Part shown: one piece after another, positions 1-9,985 of the stretch
Numbering within the stretch: the stretch's first letter is position 1
Layout: every line of letters begins with the position of its first letter
DNA from: Methanolobus sp. WCC4
Lineage (GTDB): Archaea > Halobacteriota > Methanosarcinia > Methanosarcinales > Methanosarcinaceae
Assembly (NCBI RefSeq): GCF_038022665.1
Contig: NZ_CP150629.1
Span: 2,028,480-2,092,479 of the forward strand
Reading direction: 5' to 3'
DNA: 64,000 nt
Program-made: the position numbers and the translations under genes
The notes under the pieces: generated by a model
Told to the model about the DNA's origin: nothing
Database searches by the model: none
What the model saw: the letters and a program-made list of their open reading frames with translations, nothing else

Positions 1-1
1 A

Positions 2-433
2 TGCGACGAACCCTACCGATACATCAATGTGGATATCAAATATTCATACGCGATACTCAGAAAGGATAAACTGGCAAAACAGAGTTTCATCACTCCTGCA
101 AAGTCAAAGTTCGCCCGCATGTCAAAGATAGATACCCATAACCAGAAGCGCATAAATGTGATGTGTTCACTGATGTCGGGAGACCTTGGAGACGAAAAGT
201 ACAGTCTCTATCGTATTTGTGACGGTACCTCTAAAAAGGCAGTTTATGCGGTATTGCCCGCCCATAATCTCACAGAGGACAATGAGGTTATCACAAAGGC
301 AGAGTATGGAAGCATACTCAGGATATTCAATGTGCTTGTAAAGTACAATGAAGCCAACGATTCGTACAACCTGCTCATAGGAAAAGGTACTACGATAGAA
401 TCAGATTCCTATTCTGAAGCCGAAGAACATTGA
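2..433 (+). CDS. Hypothetical protein, 5' end cut by window edge
   Basis: The reading frame is open from base 2, so this is probably the C-terminal part of a longer gene. A GTG at 29 could serve as a start, giving 134 residues, but no Shine-Dalgarno is visible there and residues before it read through sensibly. The product is soluble with no cysteine or metal motif in the visible part and a short acidic tail. I do not recognise the family. Transcription is in the same direction as the U32 gene 140 bp downstream. Confidence 0.55.
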   Translation, partial: CDEPYRYINVDIKYSYAILRKDKLAKQSFITPAKSKFARMSKIDTHNQKRINVMCSLMSGDLGDEKYSLYRICDGTSKKAVYAVLPAHNLTEDNEVITKAEYGSILRIFNVLVKYNEANDSYNLLIGKGTTIESDSYSEAEEH

Positions 434-574
434 GACACACGATTGTAGAAATCGTTTTAAATCAGACGAACATATTACAGGCCGACACGCATATTACACT
501 AATGCTGAATCTGCATGGTGCCTGCGATAACTTCGTGGAATATCCTTACATTCAATCAATAGAACCTGATCCAT

Positions 575-3049
575 ATGCATAGTAACAGCCCTTCAAGATG
601 TACACCACCTGAGATACTGGCACCTGCCGGAGACCCTGAAGCCCTGAAAGCCTCAATAAAAGGAGGAGCTAATGCAGTTTATCTGGGTGTAGGCGAGTTC
701 AATGCAAGACAGGGTGCAAAGAATTTCTCAATCAGTGAACTCAGGGAGAACATAGAGTTAGCACATTCATACGGTGTCAAGGTATTCCTGGCACTGAACA
801 TACCACTCAAACAGAATGAGGTTCAGGATGCCATTGACATAGTTCACAAGGCATATGCTTACAATATAGATGCCATCATACTGGAAGACCTCGGTCTTTT
901 CTTTTTATTGAAAGAGCATTTCCCGGACCTTCCGCTACATGCAAGCACCCAGATGACCATACACAACCCACAGGGTGTTGCCTTCATGGAAGATGCAGGT
1001 GCTTCAAGGGTCATTCTTTCAAGGGAACTTACAACGGAACAGGTAAAGAGCATCATCGACCAGACATCCGTTGAGATAGAGATATTCGTCCACGGTGCAC
1101 TTTGTTACTCATTCTCAGGAAGATGCCTGTTCAGTACAGCCATAACCGACAGAAGTGCGAACAGGGGAGCATGCTTCCAGCCATGCAGACGACCATTTAA
1201 GATGTCAGTGGATGGGCAGATAATAGACAGTGAACTTGTCGGTGACTATCCCATCAGTTGTGCAGAACTCTGCACCTTCCCCGGACTTGAAGAGATCATA
1301 AGGAGCGGTGTCAAAAGCCTGAAGATCGAAGGAAGGATGAAAAAGCCCGAATATGTGACTGCCAGTGCCAGAACCTATCGTACTGTTGCGGAAAGGATAT
1401 GCGATACAGGAGAGAACTTCAGTGCAGAAGAACTGGAGGAAATGGAAACCGAACTGGCAAAACTGTTCTACAGGGGATTCACACGAGGTTTCGTACTTGG
1501 TAAAGACGATGTCACCCAGCGGAAATACAGTGCTAATTATGGTGCCTATCTCGGTACCGTATCCGGTATAACTAAGTCAGAGGATGAAGGCAGACTCACC
1601 ATCACCCCTCTTGAGGATATTAAACCCAATGACGGGATCAGCATAAACACGAAGATAAGGATGATAGGATGCCGTATCGACGGAGTTCTTGTTGATGGAA
1701 AGCCGGTGGATGTGGCAAAGAAAGGAGAAGAGGCCACCCTTCTGATAAGTCCCAAGACCAGTAAGTCGATCAGGAAAGGTGATGAGGTCTATGTATCCAC
1801 CGACCCGCAGTTGTTGCAGAGCCTGCAGGATACCGAGCTCTATACCACACCCCTGAAGATAACTCTCCATGCAAGGATAGGAGAGAAACTCAGGGTATCT
1901 GTAAAGAGCAGGGACATGGAAACAGAGTCCATAAGCGATTATGAAGTACAGGAAGCAAAAAAAGCACCAACCGACAGGGAACAGATAATAACTTCTCTTG
2001 CGAAGCTCGGTGATACTACATTCCACGCAGAGGATATAGTCCTTGATATTGATGATAATATATTCATTCCCCTTGGAGCACTCTCCGGGACCAGAAGGGA
2101 AGCTGTGGATGAGCTTTTCAATTCCAGATTCCAGTCACAGGGTCGCAACCGTGCATGTCCTGATGTGTCCACCGGATACAATAGGAAAAAAGGCAATTTG
2201 GATTCAGGGAACAACATACCACTTTTGAGTGTAGAGGTATCTGATATCGACTCCGTTATCGTTGCATCAAAATCAGGTGCTGATATAATCTATGCACCGA
2301 TCGGTCTTTTCAGCGAGATGATGAACGAGGACAATATTCTCAGGGTCAATGGACTGAAAGAGAAGGATATCGAACTTGTCCTTATCACACCACCCATAAG
2401 TTTTGAAGAGGAAATGCCTGCGATAAAGGAACTGATGCAACAGGTGGTAGATGCAGGTTTCAGTCTTTCCTGTTCGAACTACGGAACCGTAAGGCTGGCA
2501 AACGAACTGAATGCACCCTTCGTTGCCCAGAAGGAGTTCAATCCCTTCAATGCATACACAGTGAACGCTTTCGGGACATCCGGTGCCTATCGCGTCACAC
2601 TTTCAACTGAACTGAACCTGGAAGAGATCAAGGATGCCTGTGTTGCAAGTGATCCGAAGGTACAGACAGAGATCATTGCCTATGGGCGTGAACTCCTGCT
2701 TGTGACAAAGAACGATCTCCTGAAGCCTCTGATCGATGACGGTACTATCAAAGAGGACAGTGAGGTCTTGCTCATTGATAATACCAAAGGCTCATTCCCT
2801 GTAAGAAGAGAGAATGAACGTACCCTTATCTACAATTCCACTGTGCTCAATATGCTTGAGGACATTGACAAAATATGCGACTCTGGTGCAGACGTCCTGA
2901 GACTGGACCTGTCCCTTTACAACAGCAGAGATGATATCAAGGACATCACGCGTAATTTCAGAAAAGCCCTTGAAGGCAAACAGATAAAGCTGAAGTCCTC
3001 ACGAGATGAGGAATATGACCAGGGACATTATTTCAAAGGCGTCCTGTAA
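575..3049 (+). CDS. Peptidase U32 family protein (RlhA/YdcP-like, with DUF3656-type region)
   Basis: An 824-residue protein. The N-terminal half is a U32 domain: it opens with PEILAPAGDPEALKASIKGG, and near residues 169-188 it carries the family signature E-x-F-x2-G-A-x-C-x4-G-x-C-x2-S followed by a Cys-containing segment (ACFQPCRRPF). The long C-terminal half matches the layout of large bacterial U32 proteins. The bacterial member RlhA makes 5-hydroxycytidine in 23S rRNA; other U32 proteins act in tRNA or ubiquinone hydroxylation. Membership of U32 is clear; an rRNA or other RNA hydroxylation role is inference. The start is ATG at 575 with no strong Shine-Dalgarno, so a different start is possible. 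Confidence 0.85.
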   Translation: MHSNSPSRCTPPEILAPAGDPEALKASIKGGANAVYLGVGEFNARQGAKNFSISELRENIELAHSYGVKVFLALNIPLKQNEVQDAIDIVHKAYAYNIDAIILEDLGLFFLLKEHFPDLPLHASTQMTIHNPQGVAFMEDAGASRVILSRELTTEQVKSIIDQTSVEIEIFVHGALCYSFSGRCLFSTAITDRSANRGACFQPCRRPFKMSVDGQIIDSELVGDYPISCAELCTFPGLEEIIRSGVKSLKIEGRMKKPEYVTASARTYRTVAERICDTGENFSAEELEEMETELAKLFYRGFTRGFVLGKDDVTQRKYSANYGAYLGTVSGITKSEDEGRLTITPLEDIKPNDGISINTKIRMIGCRIDGVLVDGKPVDVAKKGEEATLLISPKTSKSIRKGDEVYVSTDPQLLQSLQDTELYTTPLKITLHARIGEKLRVSVKSRDMETESISDYEVQEAKKAPTDREQIITSLAKLGDTTFHAEDIVLDIDDNIFIPLGALSGTRREAVDELFNSRFQSQGRNRACPDVSTGYNRKKGNLDSGNNIPLLSVEVSDIDSVIVASKSGADIIYAPIGLFSEMMNEDNILRVNGLKEKDIELVLITPPISFEEEMPAIKELMQQVVDAGFSLSCSNYGTVRLANELNAPFVAQKEFNPFNAYTVNAFGTSGAYRVTLSTELNLEEIKDACVASDPKVQTEIIAYGRELLLVTKNDLLKPLIDDGTIKEDSEVLLIDNTKGSFPVRRENERTLIYNSTVLNMLEDIDKICDSGADVLRLDLSLYNSRDDIKDITRNFRKALEGKQIKLKSSRDEEYDQGHYFKGVL

Positions 3050-3119
3050 ACTACAGAATGCGATCACAGAACGCTTACGGTCATTGATATTTATAGGTAA
3101 AAAAACGAAAGGTGATAAT

Positions 3120-3491
3120 ATGGCAAGAGAACTTTCCCCCAGAGATATAGAAGTATTGAAGAAGGTAGCTCCCGAATGTGCAGGACTTGAGTGTGCAGGG
3201 TCAAAAGCGCCCTACAGGTCCATACTTCCACCACTCTCCAACCACTTTGCAAAAAGTGAAGAGGATTTCAGGGAACGTATCTCCGCACTCGATGACGATG
3301 ACCTTGATTACCTGTTGTCACTTATAAAGACCGGAGAGGAAAGTCTTGGTTGCATACCTCCGCACTATATGACAGTCTTCCTTGAATTCATCAGTGAGAA
3401 GGTCAGTGAACAGAGTGCAAAAGAGATCATGGACATATATATGGAACTGCAGGAATGTAAGACCGGCAATTCACCGATCTCATTTATCTGA
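3120..3491 (+). CDS. Conserved hypothetical small protein
   Basis: A soluble protein of 123 residues. The start at 3120 is chosen because AAAGGTGAT lies just upstream; the frame is open further 5' only because it overlaps the U32 gene in another frame. The N-terminus has MARELSPRDIEVLKKVAPEC and a second Cys pair (GLECAG), the middle is acidic and helical (DDDDLDYLLSLI). It begins 70 bp after the U32 stop and may be cotranscribed. I do not recognise the family. Confidence 0.7.
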   Translation: MARELSPRDIEVLKKVAPECAGLECAGSKAPYRSILPPLSNHFAKSEEDFRERISALDDDDLDYLLSLIKTGEESLGCIPPHYMTVFLEFISEKVSEQSAKEIMDIYMELQECKTGNSPISFI

Positions 3492-3672
3492 GCTCAACGC
3501 TAGTTTTATATAATCTCCTGTTCATCTGAATAGTATATTATAAAAAAGATTTTATAAATTGTTGCAAGGTCAGTTCAATGATCGGTCCCCTCCGGGAAAT
3601 ACTGATCGTGAACGATCCTTTTTTGAAAAGATACCAGAAGTTGCAATGCGGAATATGACGGGGAGTGATAAG

Positions 3673-4605
3673 TTGTCTGAAAGACCGGCACAGGAATTTG
3701 CAAAGGAAGATGGTCCGATCTTTGCTTCAATTGTCAAAAATAGTCCTGATATCTGTGTTGTGAAAGACCTTCAGCTTCGGGTCATAATTGCTAACATGTC
3801 TTTTGCCAGAGCTATAGGTGTGAATTCTGTAGAAGAACTTATTGGAAAGACCAATGAGGAACTTTTTGTTGACCCCCATAATTCAGAACTTTCAAAAAGC
3901 CATCTGAAGAACGAACTCAAGGCACTAAGACTGAAGCCGGAAGAGTATATTGAATCCGAGGAAACGCTAATCTACCCGGATGGGAAAAAGCATGTTCTTT
4001 CTGCCCGAAGGTTCCCGATATTCGATCATGATGGAACACTGATGGGTACAGCGAACATATCCAATGATGTCACTTCCCTTAAGGAGGCTGAAGAGGAACT
4101 TCACCAGATGGAAGATTGCCTGAAAAGACTTGCTGATATCATGCACACAAGTCCTGATGCGATCAGTGAATTAAAGGATGCGGGCCTTGCAGATCTGGTG
4201 AATAGATGGCTGGACCCAGCCCGGACAACAAGCGATGGTAACAATAGTATCAAAAAGGAACTGGACATCCCGAACGACCCACACATCCTTGACAAAAAGG
4301 ACCTGATGGAAAGGCTCGATAACGAAGATGTTCGTAACCGTATTATCTCGATCTTCCTGAATGATGCCCCCGGACAATTTGCCAAACTGAAAGGACATCT
4401 TGAGAAAGGTGAAATGCAGAAGGTCATGGAGTATGCCCACAAGATAAAAGGTGCATCTGCAAACATCTCGGGAATCGCCCTGAGCAGAATTGCAGGTGAG
4501 ATCGAACAGTCAGCTAAGTTGGATAACTTTGATGATGTTATGTCTATGATACCGGAACTGGAAAAACAATATTATCTGCTGGAGACCGTCCTTAAAGATC
4601 TCTGA
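3673..4605 (+). CDS. PAS domain and histidine phosphotransfer (HPt) protein
   Basis: About 310 residues. A PAS domain (SIVKNSPDICVVKDLQLRVI onward, ending with a PAC-like segment) is followed by a short coiled linker and a C-terminal HPt domain whose phosphoacceptor motif reads YAHKIKGASANISG. There is no kinase ATPase domain and no receiver, so it would relay phosphate from a separate histidine kinase. No membrane segment is present. The frame is open back to a TTG at 3559 and has ATGs at 3646 and 3655; I prefer the TTG at 3673 because GGGAGTGAT sits just before it. It lies 470 bp upstream of a large chemoreceptor-like gene, which could be a functional partner. Confidence 0.75.
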   Translation: MSERPAQEFAKEDGPIFASIVKNSPDICVVKDLQLRVIIANMSFARAIGVNSVEELIGKTNEELFVDPHNSELSKSHLKNELKALRLKPEEYIESEETLIYPDGKKHVLSARRFPIFDHDGTLMGTANISNDVTSLKEAEEELHQMEDCLKRLADIMHTSPDAISELKDAGLADLVNRWLDPARTTSDGNNSIKKELDIPNDPHILDKKDLMERLDNEDVRNRIISIFLNDAPGQFAKLKGHLEKGEMQKVMEYAHKIKGASANISGIALSRIAGEIEQSAKLDNFDDVMSMIPELEKQYYLLETVLKDL

Positions 4606-4900
4606 TCCTTATACAGATACTATTTTCATCTCCATTCAATGGAATACAATTATCGGGCAACAAGGGATATCTGAATTTATCATTTTGATGCCAGGATCGA
4701 GGCTATTTTTGTCCCTCATAAGGAAGAAATTGAAAAGCTTTAGGTAGCATCTTTCAATGCATATACTAATAAGTAGCAGTTAACACTTTATTTCAGAATT
4801 GTTTGTGCTAACATACATATTTTTATGATATTGTTTAAGTGTTAATTCGAATTTTAACTAATTTTTGAGAAGGCAATCTTAAATAATTTATTTAATACTT

Positions 4901-4941
4901 AACAATGTGAATGTCAAAAATAAATATCTGTTCACATTGTT
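4901..4941. repeat. Perfect 11-bp inverted repeat in promoter region
   Basis: AACAATGTGAA at 4901-4911 is exactly mirrored by TTCACATTGTT at 4931-4941, with a 19-nt spacer; arm centres are 30 bp apart, about three helical turns. It lies about 140 bp upstream of the chemoreceptor-like start and immediately before an AT-rich TATA-like stretch. It could be an operator for a dimeric regulator; that role is inferred. Confidence 0.6.
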
Positions 4942-5007
4942 AATAAATAAATATATATATTATATTTTTAGGATTATTTAATTATAGCATTGATGCTTTT
5001 GAAGAGA

Positions 5008-5040
5008 GTGCTCCAAAGTGTATCTTTGTGCTACAAAGAT
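5008..5040. repeat. Hairpin and imperfect direct repeat in leader
   Basis: ATCTTTGT (5022-5029) and ACAAAGAT (5033-5040) form a perfect 8-bp hairpin with a 3-nt loop. In addition GTGCTCCAAAG (5008-5018) and GTGCTACAAAG (5028-5038) are direct repeats with one mismatch, 20 bp apart. The feature ends 38 bp before the start codon at 5079, so it may act in DNA (operator) or RNA (leader). Confidence 0.5.
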
Positions 5041-5078
5041 TATGATTATTATTAAACAATAGACGGGGTTTATGCAAT

Positions 5079-8000
5079 ATGTTCAATAAAGACTGGAAAC
5101 TCAATTCAGAGATAACAGAAGTTATAAGCAGCTTTATGGAAGGGAACCATGATCCAAGGATCAGGACCCAATCAAAACAGCAGGATCAAAGAACTGCAGA
5201 TAGTATCAATCTTTTACTTGACGAATTTGCGAATTTAAAGAGCGAACTGGCTACAAAGAAGAACACCGGTGAAGAAATGAATTGTTCGCTCATCCTGAGT
5301 GAGGTATCCGCACTTGTTGAAGCAGCCACTGAAGGACGTCTTGATTCAAGGATACAGACCGAATCTTTTACCGGTGAGTCAAAAAAGATGTTCGAACTGC
5401 TCAATGAGCTTCTGGATACGATAATAGGACCACTGAATGTCTCTGCTGAATATATCGACCGTATTTCAAAAGGTGATATTCCCGAGAAGATAACGGATGA
5501 GTATAAAGGGGATTTCAATGAGATAAAGAACAACCTCAACCAGTGTATAGATGCGGTGAATGCACTTGTAGAGGACTCATTGATGCTATCAGAAGCAGGA
5601 GTGGCAGGTCAGCTTGACACAAGGGCAGATGCAGAAAAGCACAATGGGGATTTCAGAAGGGTTGTGGAAGGGGTCAACGACTGTCTGGACGCAGTGATAG
5701 GACCATTGAATGTAACGGCAGAATATGTGGACCGAATATCTAAAGGTGATATCCCGGAGAAGATAACAGATGATTACAACGGGGATTTCAACGAGATAAA
5801 GAACAACCTCAACCAGTGCATAGATGCAGTGAATGCACTTGTAGAGGACTCGTTGATGTTATCAGAGGCAGGGGTGGCAGGTCAGCTTGACACAAGAGCA
5901 GATACAGCAAAACACGCCGGTGATTTCAGAAGGGTTGTGGATGGGGTTAACGGTTGTCTGGATGCAGTGATAGGACCCCTGAACGTAACGGCAGAATATG
6001 TGGACCGAATATCAAAGGGTGACATCCCGGAGAAGATAACAGATGATTACAACGGGGATTTCAACGAGATAAAGAACAACCTCAACCAGTGCATAGATGC
6101 GGTAAATGCACTTGTAGAGGATTCCCTGATGTTATCTGAAGCAGGAGTGGCAGGATTACTTGACACAAGAGCAGATGCAGCAAAACACAGTGGAGATTTC
6201 AGAAGGGTTGTGGAAGGGGTGAACGACTGTCTGGATGCAGTGATAGGACCCCTGAACGTAACGGCAGAATATGTGGACCGTATCTCTAAAGGTGACATTC
6301 CTGAAAAGATAACAGATGATTACAACGGGGATTTCAATGAGATCAAGAACAATCTCAATCAGTGTATCGATTCCCTGAATGCCCTCCTTGGAGAGACAGA
6401 CAATCTTATAGATGCAGCAGTTGCAGGAAAACTTGCAACCAGAGGTGATGCAGGGATGTTCAACGGTAAATTTGCCGACCTTGTTTCCAATATCAACCTT
6501 GTCATCGACACCCTGGTAGGTCATATAGACCAGATCCCTGCTCCTTTCATGATAATCGACAACGACTTCAGTATCGCTTATATGAACAGAACAGGTGCCT
6601 CTGTTATCGGCAAGGAACCTGTGGAACTGATCGGCCAGAAATGTTACGATAATTTCAGGACATCCGACTGTAATACGGACAAATGTGCCTGCGGAAGAGC
6701 AATGAAGACCGGCAGAAGTGAATCCAGTGAGACCGATGCCCATCCCGGAGGCAAGGACCTTGTGATCGAGTACAATGGTGTTCCTATCAGGAACAGGAGT
6801 GGAGAGATAATCGGAGCACTTGAGATTGTAATGGATAAGACCGCAGAAAAAACAGCTCTGGAAGAAGCAGGCATAAAGGCAGACTACCTTGAGAAGGTGC
6901 CTACACCTGTAATGGTAGTTGACAAAGATTTCAATATCCAGTTCATGAATGGCGTTGGAGCAGCAGCTGTAGGAAGCACGCCTGAAGGATGTGTGGGTCA
7001 GAAATGTTTTGACCTGTTCAATACGGGACATTGTAATACGGAAAACTGCCAGGTTGCAAAGGCAATGAAGACAGATTCGATCTGTACGAATGATACTATC
7101 GCTAAACTGCCTTCCGGGGAACTTCCTATCAGATACTCGGGTGCTCCTCTGAAGAATGAGGATGGAGAGATCATTGGTGGTCTGGAATATGTCCTTGATA
7201 TCAGTAAGGAAATGGAGATCACAAAGGGAGTGCATGATCTTGTAGAGGCTGCAATTGCAGGCAGGCTGGATGAACGTGCAGATGCAAGCAGCTTTGAAGG
7301 CAACTACAGGCAGATCATAGAAGGCGTGAATGCAACTCTGGATTCTGTCATAGGCCCTCTTAATGTGGCTGCTGAATACATAGACCGCATATCGAAAGGT
7401 GACATACCCGAGAAGATCGCTGATGAATATCAGGGAGATTTCAATGAGATAAAGAACAATATCAACCAGTGCATCGATGCGGTGGACCTGCTTGTAAATG
7501 ATGCGGTGATGCTTGCCAATGCAGGTATTGAAGGAAAGCTCTCAACACGTGCCGACACAGAGAAACATAGTGGTGACTTCAGAAAGATAGTTGAAGGTGT
7601 GAACAATTGCCTTGATGCCATAGTTACACCAATAGAAGAGACTTCGAGGGTTATTGAAGAATACTCTTCAGGCAATCTTCACACAAGAGTTGAAATTGAG
7701 ACCAGAGGCGATCTCAGGAAACTGGCAGATACACTTAATGGCTTCGGCCAGGAACTGCAGGCGATCATTTCGGATTCAAATGCCGTGCTTGATGCAATTG
7801 CAAACAATGACCTTACCTGCCACTCCCGGATACAGGGAGCTGGTGAGTTCAGGAAATTCACCGATGGTGTTGAGAATTGTCGCAGGTCCCTGAACGATAT
7901 AGTCTCAACTGTAATGAAAGATGCACAGAACATTGCTGCAACTGCAGAGCAGATGTCAGGTTCATCAGCCGAGATAGCTACTTCTGCCAATGAGGTCTCA

Positions 8001-8918
8001 GCTACCGTTGAAGAGATATCCAGAGGAGCACAGGTTCAATCCTCCAAGTCAGAAGAGGTTGCAAGGACAATGGTCGATATGACACAATCGGTCCAGGAAG
8101 TGGCAGCTAATTCACAGAGGACAGCAGAGAGCTCTATTGCCTCAAATGAGCTGATACAGAACCTGGGGACTGTAGCCCAGAGTCTCCAGCAAAAGATGAA
8201 CGGCATAAAAAGTGCATCTGAGGAATCATCACAGCACATAAATGATCTTGCAGAGAAATCCAACCAGATCGGAGAGATCGTTCAACTTATCACAAATATA
8301 GCTGACCAGACAAACCTGCTTGCACTCAATGCTGCCATAGAGGCTGCAAGGGCAGGAGAACACGGACGTGGTTTTGCTGTTGTTGCAGATGAGGTCAGGA
8401 AACTTGCTGAGGATTCAGGAAATGCAGCAAAGCAGATCGCAACGCTCATTCATGCAATGCAGGAAGGTACTACCAATGCGGTCAGTTCAATGGAACAGGC
8501 CAGTTCAGAGGTAGCAACAGGTGCCCAGTCCCTTGATGAGGCCGTAGGTTCGATCGACAGTGTTGTAGAATCCGGGAACACTATCGTTAAAATGGTCCAG
8601 GAGATCGCTGCTGCTGCTGAACAGCAATCCGCCTCAATACAGGAGGTCACAGCCTCTATCGAAGAGGTATCCTCCATATCCGAGGAATCTGCTGCAGGTA
8701 CAGAGGAAGCTTCTGCAGCCGTTGAACAGCAGACAGCATCCATGCAGGAATTGACGGCTTCAGCACAGCAACTGGCAGATGTTGCATCAGAAATGCGCTC
8801 TGTTGTTTCTAAATTCAGGATAGACAATGGGAGTAGTGCATCAAGATCATCCCAGATATCAGCTTCCGAAGATGAGATGACAGAGAAAAAGATGCAATAT
8901 GGTACGTTAATTGTCTGA
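5079..8918 (+). CDS. Soluble methyl-accepting chemotaxis-like protein with poly-HAMP-type repeats and two Cys-rich PAS domains
   Basis: A 1279-residue protein with no signal peptide or transmembrane helix. Residues about 115-480 are tandem 91-residue units beginning around [20 protein letters not shown], which resemble consecutive HAMP-type coiled coils. Two PAS domains follow (about 487-600 and 610-715); the first has C-x8-C-x4-C-x-C and the second C-x8-C-x4-C, suggesting a metal, cluster or redox sensor. Further HAMP-like units precede a C-terminal MCP signalling domain with the conserved hairpin tip ([20 protein letters not shown]). Such proteins signal to CheA/CheW, none of which is in this window. 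The ATG at 5079 is preceded by GACGGGG. The cytoplasmic location and the Cys-PAS pair suggest sensing of an intracellular redox state; this is inference. Confidence 0.85.
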   Translation: MFNKDWKLNSEITEVISSFMEGNHDPRIRTQSKQQDQRTADSINLLLDEFANLKSELATKKNTGEEMNCSLILSEVSALVEAATEGRLDSRIQTESFTGESKKMFELLNELLDTIIGPLNVSAEYIDRISKGDIPEKITDEYKGDFNEIKNNLNQCIDAVNALVEDSLMLSEAGVAGQLDTRADAEKHNGDFRRVVEGVNDCLDAVIGPLNVTAEYVDRISKGDIPEKITDDYNGDFNEIKNNLNQCIDAVNALVEDSLMLSEAGVAGQLDTRADTAKHAGDFRRVVDGVNGCLDAVIGPLNVTAEYVDRISKGDIPEKITDDYNGDFNEIKNNLNQCIDAVNALVEDSLMLSEAGVAGLLDTRADAAKHSGDFRRVVEGVNDCLDAVIGPLNVTAEYVDRISKGDIPEKITDDYNGDFNEIKNNLNQCIDSLNALLGETDNLIDAAVAGKLATRGDAGMFNGKFADLVSNINLVIDTLVGHIDQIPAPFMIIDNDFSIAYMNRTGASVIGKEPVELIGQKCYDNFRTSDCNTDKCACGRAMKTGRSESSETDAHPGGKDLVIEYNGVPIRNRSGEIIGALEIVMDKTAEKTALEEAGIKADYLEKVPTPVMVVDKDFNIQFMNGVGAAAVGSTPEGCVGQKCFDLFNTGHCNTENCQVAKAMKTDSICTNDTIAKLPSGELPIRYSGAPLKNEDGEIIGGLEYVLDISKEMEITKGVHDLVEAAIAGRLDERADASSFEGNYRQIIEGVNATLDSVIGPLNVAAEYIDRISKGDIPEKIADEYQGDFNEIKNNINQCIDAVDLLVNDAVMLANAGIEGKLSTRADTEKHSGDFRKIVEGVNNCLDAIVTPIEETSRVIEEYSSGNLHTRVEIETRGDLRKLADTLNGFGQELQAIISDSNAVLDAIANNDLTCHSRIQGAGEFRKFTDGVENCRRSLNDIVSTVMKDAQNIAATAEQMSGSSAEIATSANEVSATVEEISRGAQVQSSKSEEVARTMVDMTQSVQEVAANSQRTAESSIASNELIQNLGTVAQSLQQKMNGIKSASEESSQHINDLAEKSNQIGEIVQLITNIADQTNLLALNAAIEAARAGEHGRGFAVVADEVRKLAEDSGNAAKQIATLIHAMQEGTTNAVSSMEQASSEVATGAQSLDEAVGSIDSVVESGNTIVKMVQEIAAAAEQQSASIQEVTASIEEVSSISEESAAGTEEASAAVEQQTASMQELTASAQQLADVASEMRSVVSKFRIDNGSSASRSSQISASEDEMTEKKMQYGTLIV
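5428..6519 (+). repeat. 273-bp in-frame tandem repeats within the chemoreceptor-like gene
   Basis: The same GAC codon context recurs at 5428, 5701, 5974 and 6247, exactly 273 bp (91 codons) apart. Adjacent copies are nearly identical at DNA level, including synonymous positions, while a diverged copy appears near 7350. This points to recent unequal duplication or gene conversion of a coiled-coil unit. Confidence 0.85.
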
Positions 8919-8985
8919 ACCTTACATATTGGATATTCCGGATGTTAGATATCCCGGATATACGACCTCCCGTAAAAATGAAAAA

Positions 8986-9789
8986 CTAGATGTTGCTGAG
9001 CTTTTCGTGAAGCTCAGCCATTCCTTTCAATGTGAGATATCCTTTTTTTGTCATCATATAATCCCCGCGTTCGGTCCTCTGTAGTATCATCCCCGTATCC
9101 AGCAATTTCTGGATATGGAAGAGAAGGTTCCCTCCACGCAGGCCTGTTATCTTTGAAAGCTCTGAAAAGCTCCGGGTATCAGAGTGCAGCGACCTCATGA
9201 TCGCAAGACGCTGTTTATTGGCAAACGGTTCACAGACATCGGTGACAACGTCGTCTGAAATATCATTGATATCAATATCATGATCACTGCAGACTTCTTC
9301 CTTTGGAGTGTTGAAAGAACGTATCAGCCCCATCTGTTTATCGAAGATCCTTGAAGCTGTCTGAACGCATCCATCGCAATTATCCGTGATCGCAAAACCT
9401 TTCAGTTCATCGAACCTTTCACTGAAATTATCCAGGGCCTCTTCGGTTACCCTGTCCTCAAGAAGCAGTAGTGCCATCTCATGAAGAAGATCGGAAAAAG
9501 CAGGTTTGCAGATGTCCTTATTTTCACAGTCGATACAGAAGCCTTCGTCAAATGACTCTTTTGTGTCCTTGAGCATGTAGTTCAATATGGGACGAGAGAG
9601 ATCACCTTTCATTTCCATGAACATGGCATCCTCGCGGTGGTGATTTGAGCGTTCCAGTGCTTTGTTAACATCTATTTTGAGCGATATTATCTCCGACCTG
9701 AGGTTCCTGAACTCCTGAAAGAATACTTCTTCAAGGCCATCTTTGCTGTTATGTGTGTTTTTGCTTATTTCGCTGCTCAGACAGATCAT
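8986..9789 (-). CDS. ArsR-like winged-helix transcriptional regulator with cysteine-containing sensor region
   Basis: A 267-residue protein. The C-terminal about 85 residues form a winged helix (KQRLAIMRSLHSDTRSFSEL, then a recognition helix region GLRGGNLLFHIQKLLDTGMI), typical of ArsR-like archaeal regulators. The N-terminal part is charged and helical with C-x2-C-x4-C (FCIDCENKDICKP) and later Cys residues (DNCDGC), which could bind a metal or sense redox state. No membrane segment. It is convergent with the chemoreceptor-like gene (67 bp between stops). Its target is unknown; the inverted repeats upstream of the chemoreceptor-like gene are candidates. Confidence 0.75.
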   Translation of the reverse strand: MICLSSEISKNTHNSKDGLEEVFFQEFRNLRSEIISLKIDVNKALERSNHHREDAMFMEMKGDLSRPILNYMLKDTKESFDEGFCIDCENKDICKPAFSDLLHEMALLLLEDRVTEEALDNFSERFDELKGFAITDNCDGCVQTASRIFDKQMGLIRSFNTPKEEVCSDHDIDINDISDDVVTDVCEPFANKQRLAIMRSLHSDTRSFSELSKITGLRGGNLLFHIQKLLDTGMILQRTERGDYMMTKKGYLTLKGMAELHEKLSNI

Positions 9790-9985
9790 CCCTTTTTCGT
9801 TCTTTGGTCCTTACATTAAACGGTACATTATTATTGTGTTTAACTATATTAATCTATACCAAAAACCATGATCTGTTCTTTTGATCGATTACAACACAAT
9901 CAAACATGATATATAGAAAAAAGTTATACGATGTAAGAAGGCTATACAGCAATTACTTTTAAGAAATGAAAAAGGAAGAGACAAC

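Larger units (their letters stand above)
4606..5078. promoter_or_regulatory. AT-rich intergenic region upstream of the chemoreceptor-like gene
   Basis: A 473-bp gap without a convincing gene. It is very AT-rich and contains TATA-like stretches (for example around 4950-4965) and two perfect inverted repeats that are listed separately. It most likely holds the promoter and a long leader for the gene starting at 5079. Confidence 0.5.

Noticed and set aside
6156-7235. Long open frame on the minus strand inside the receptor gene (359 codons)
   Set aside because: It mirrors the repeat-rich receptor in another frame; composition is Cys/His-rich without known motifs, and the plus-strand gene is unambiguous.
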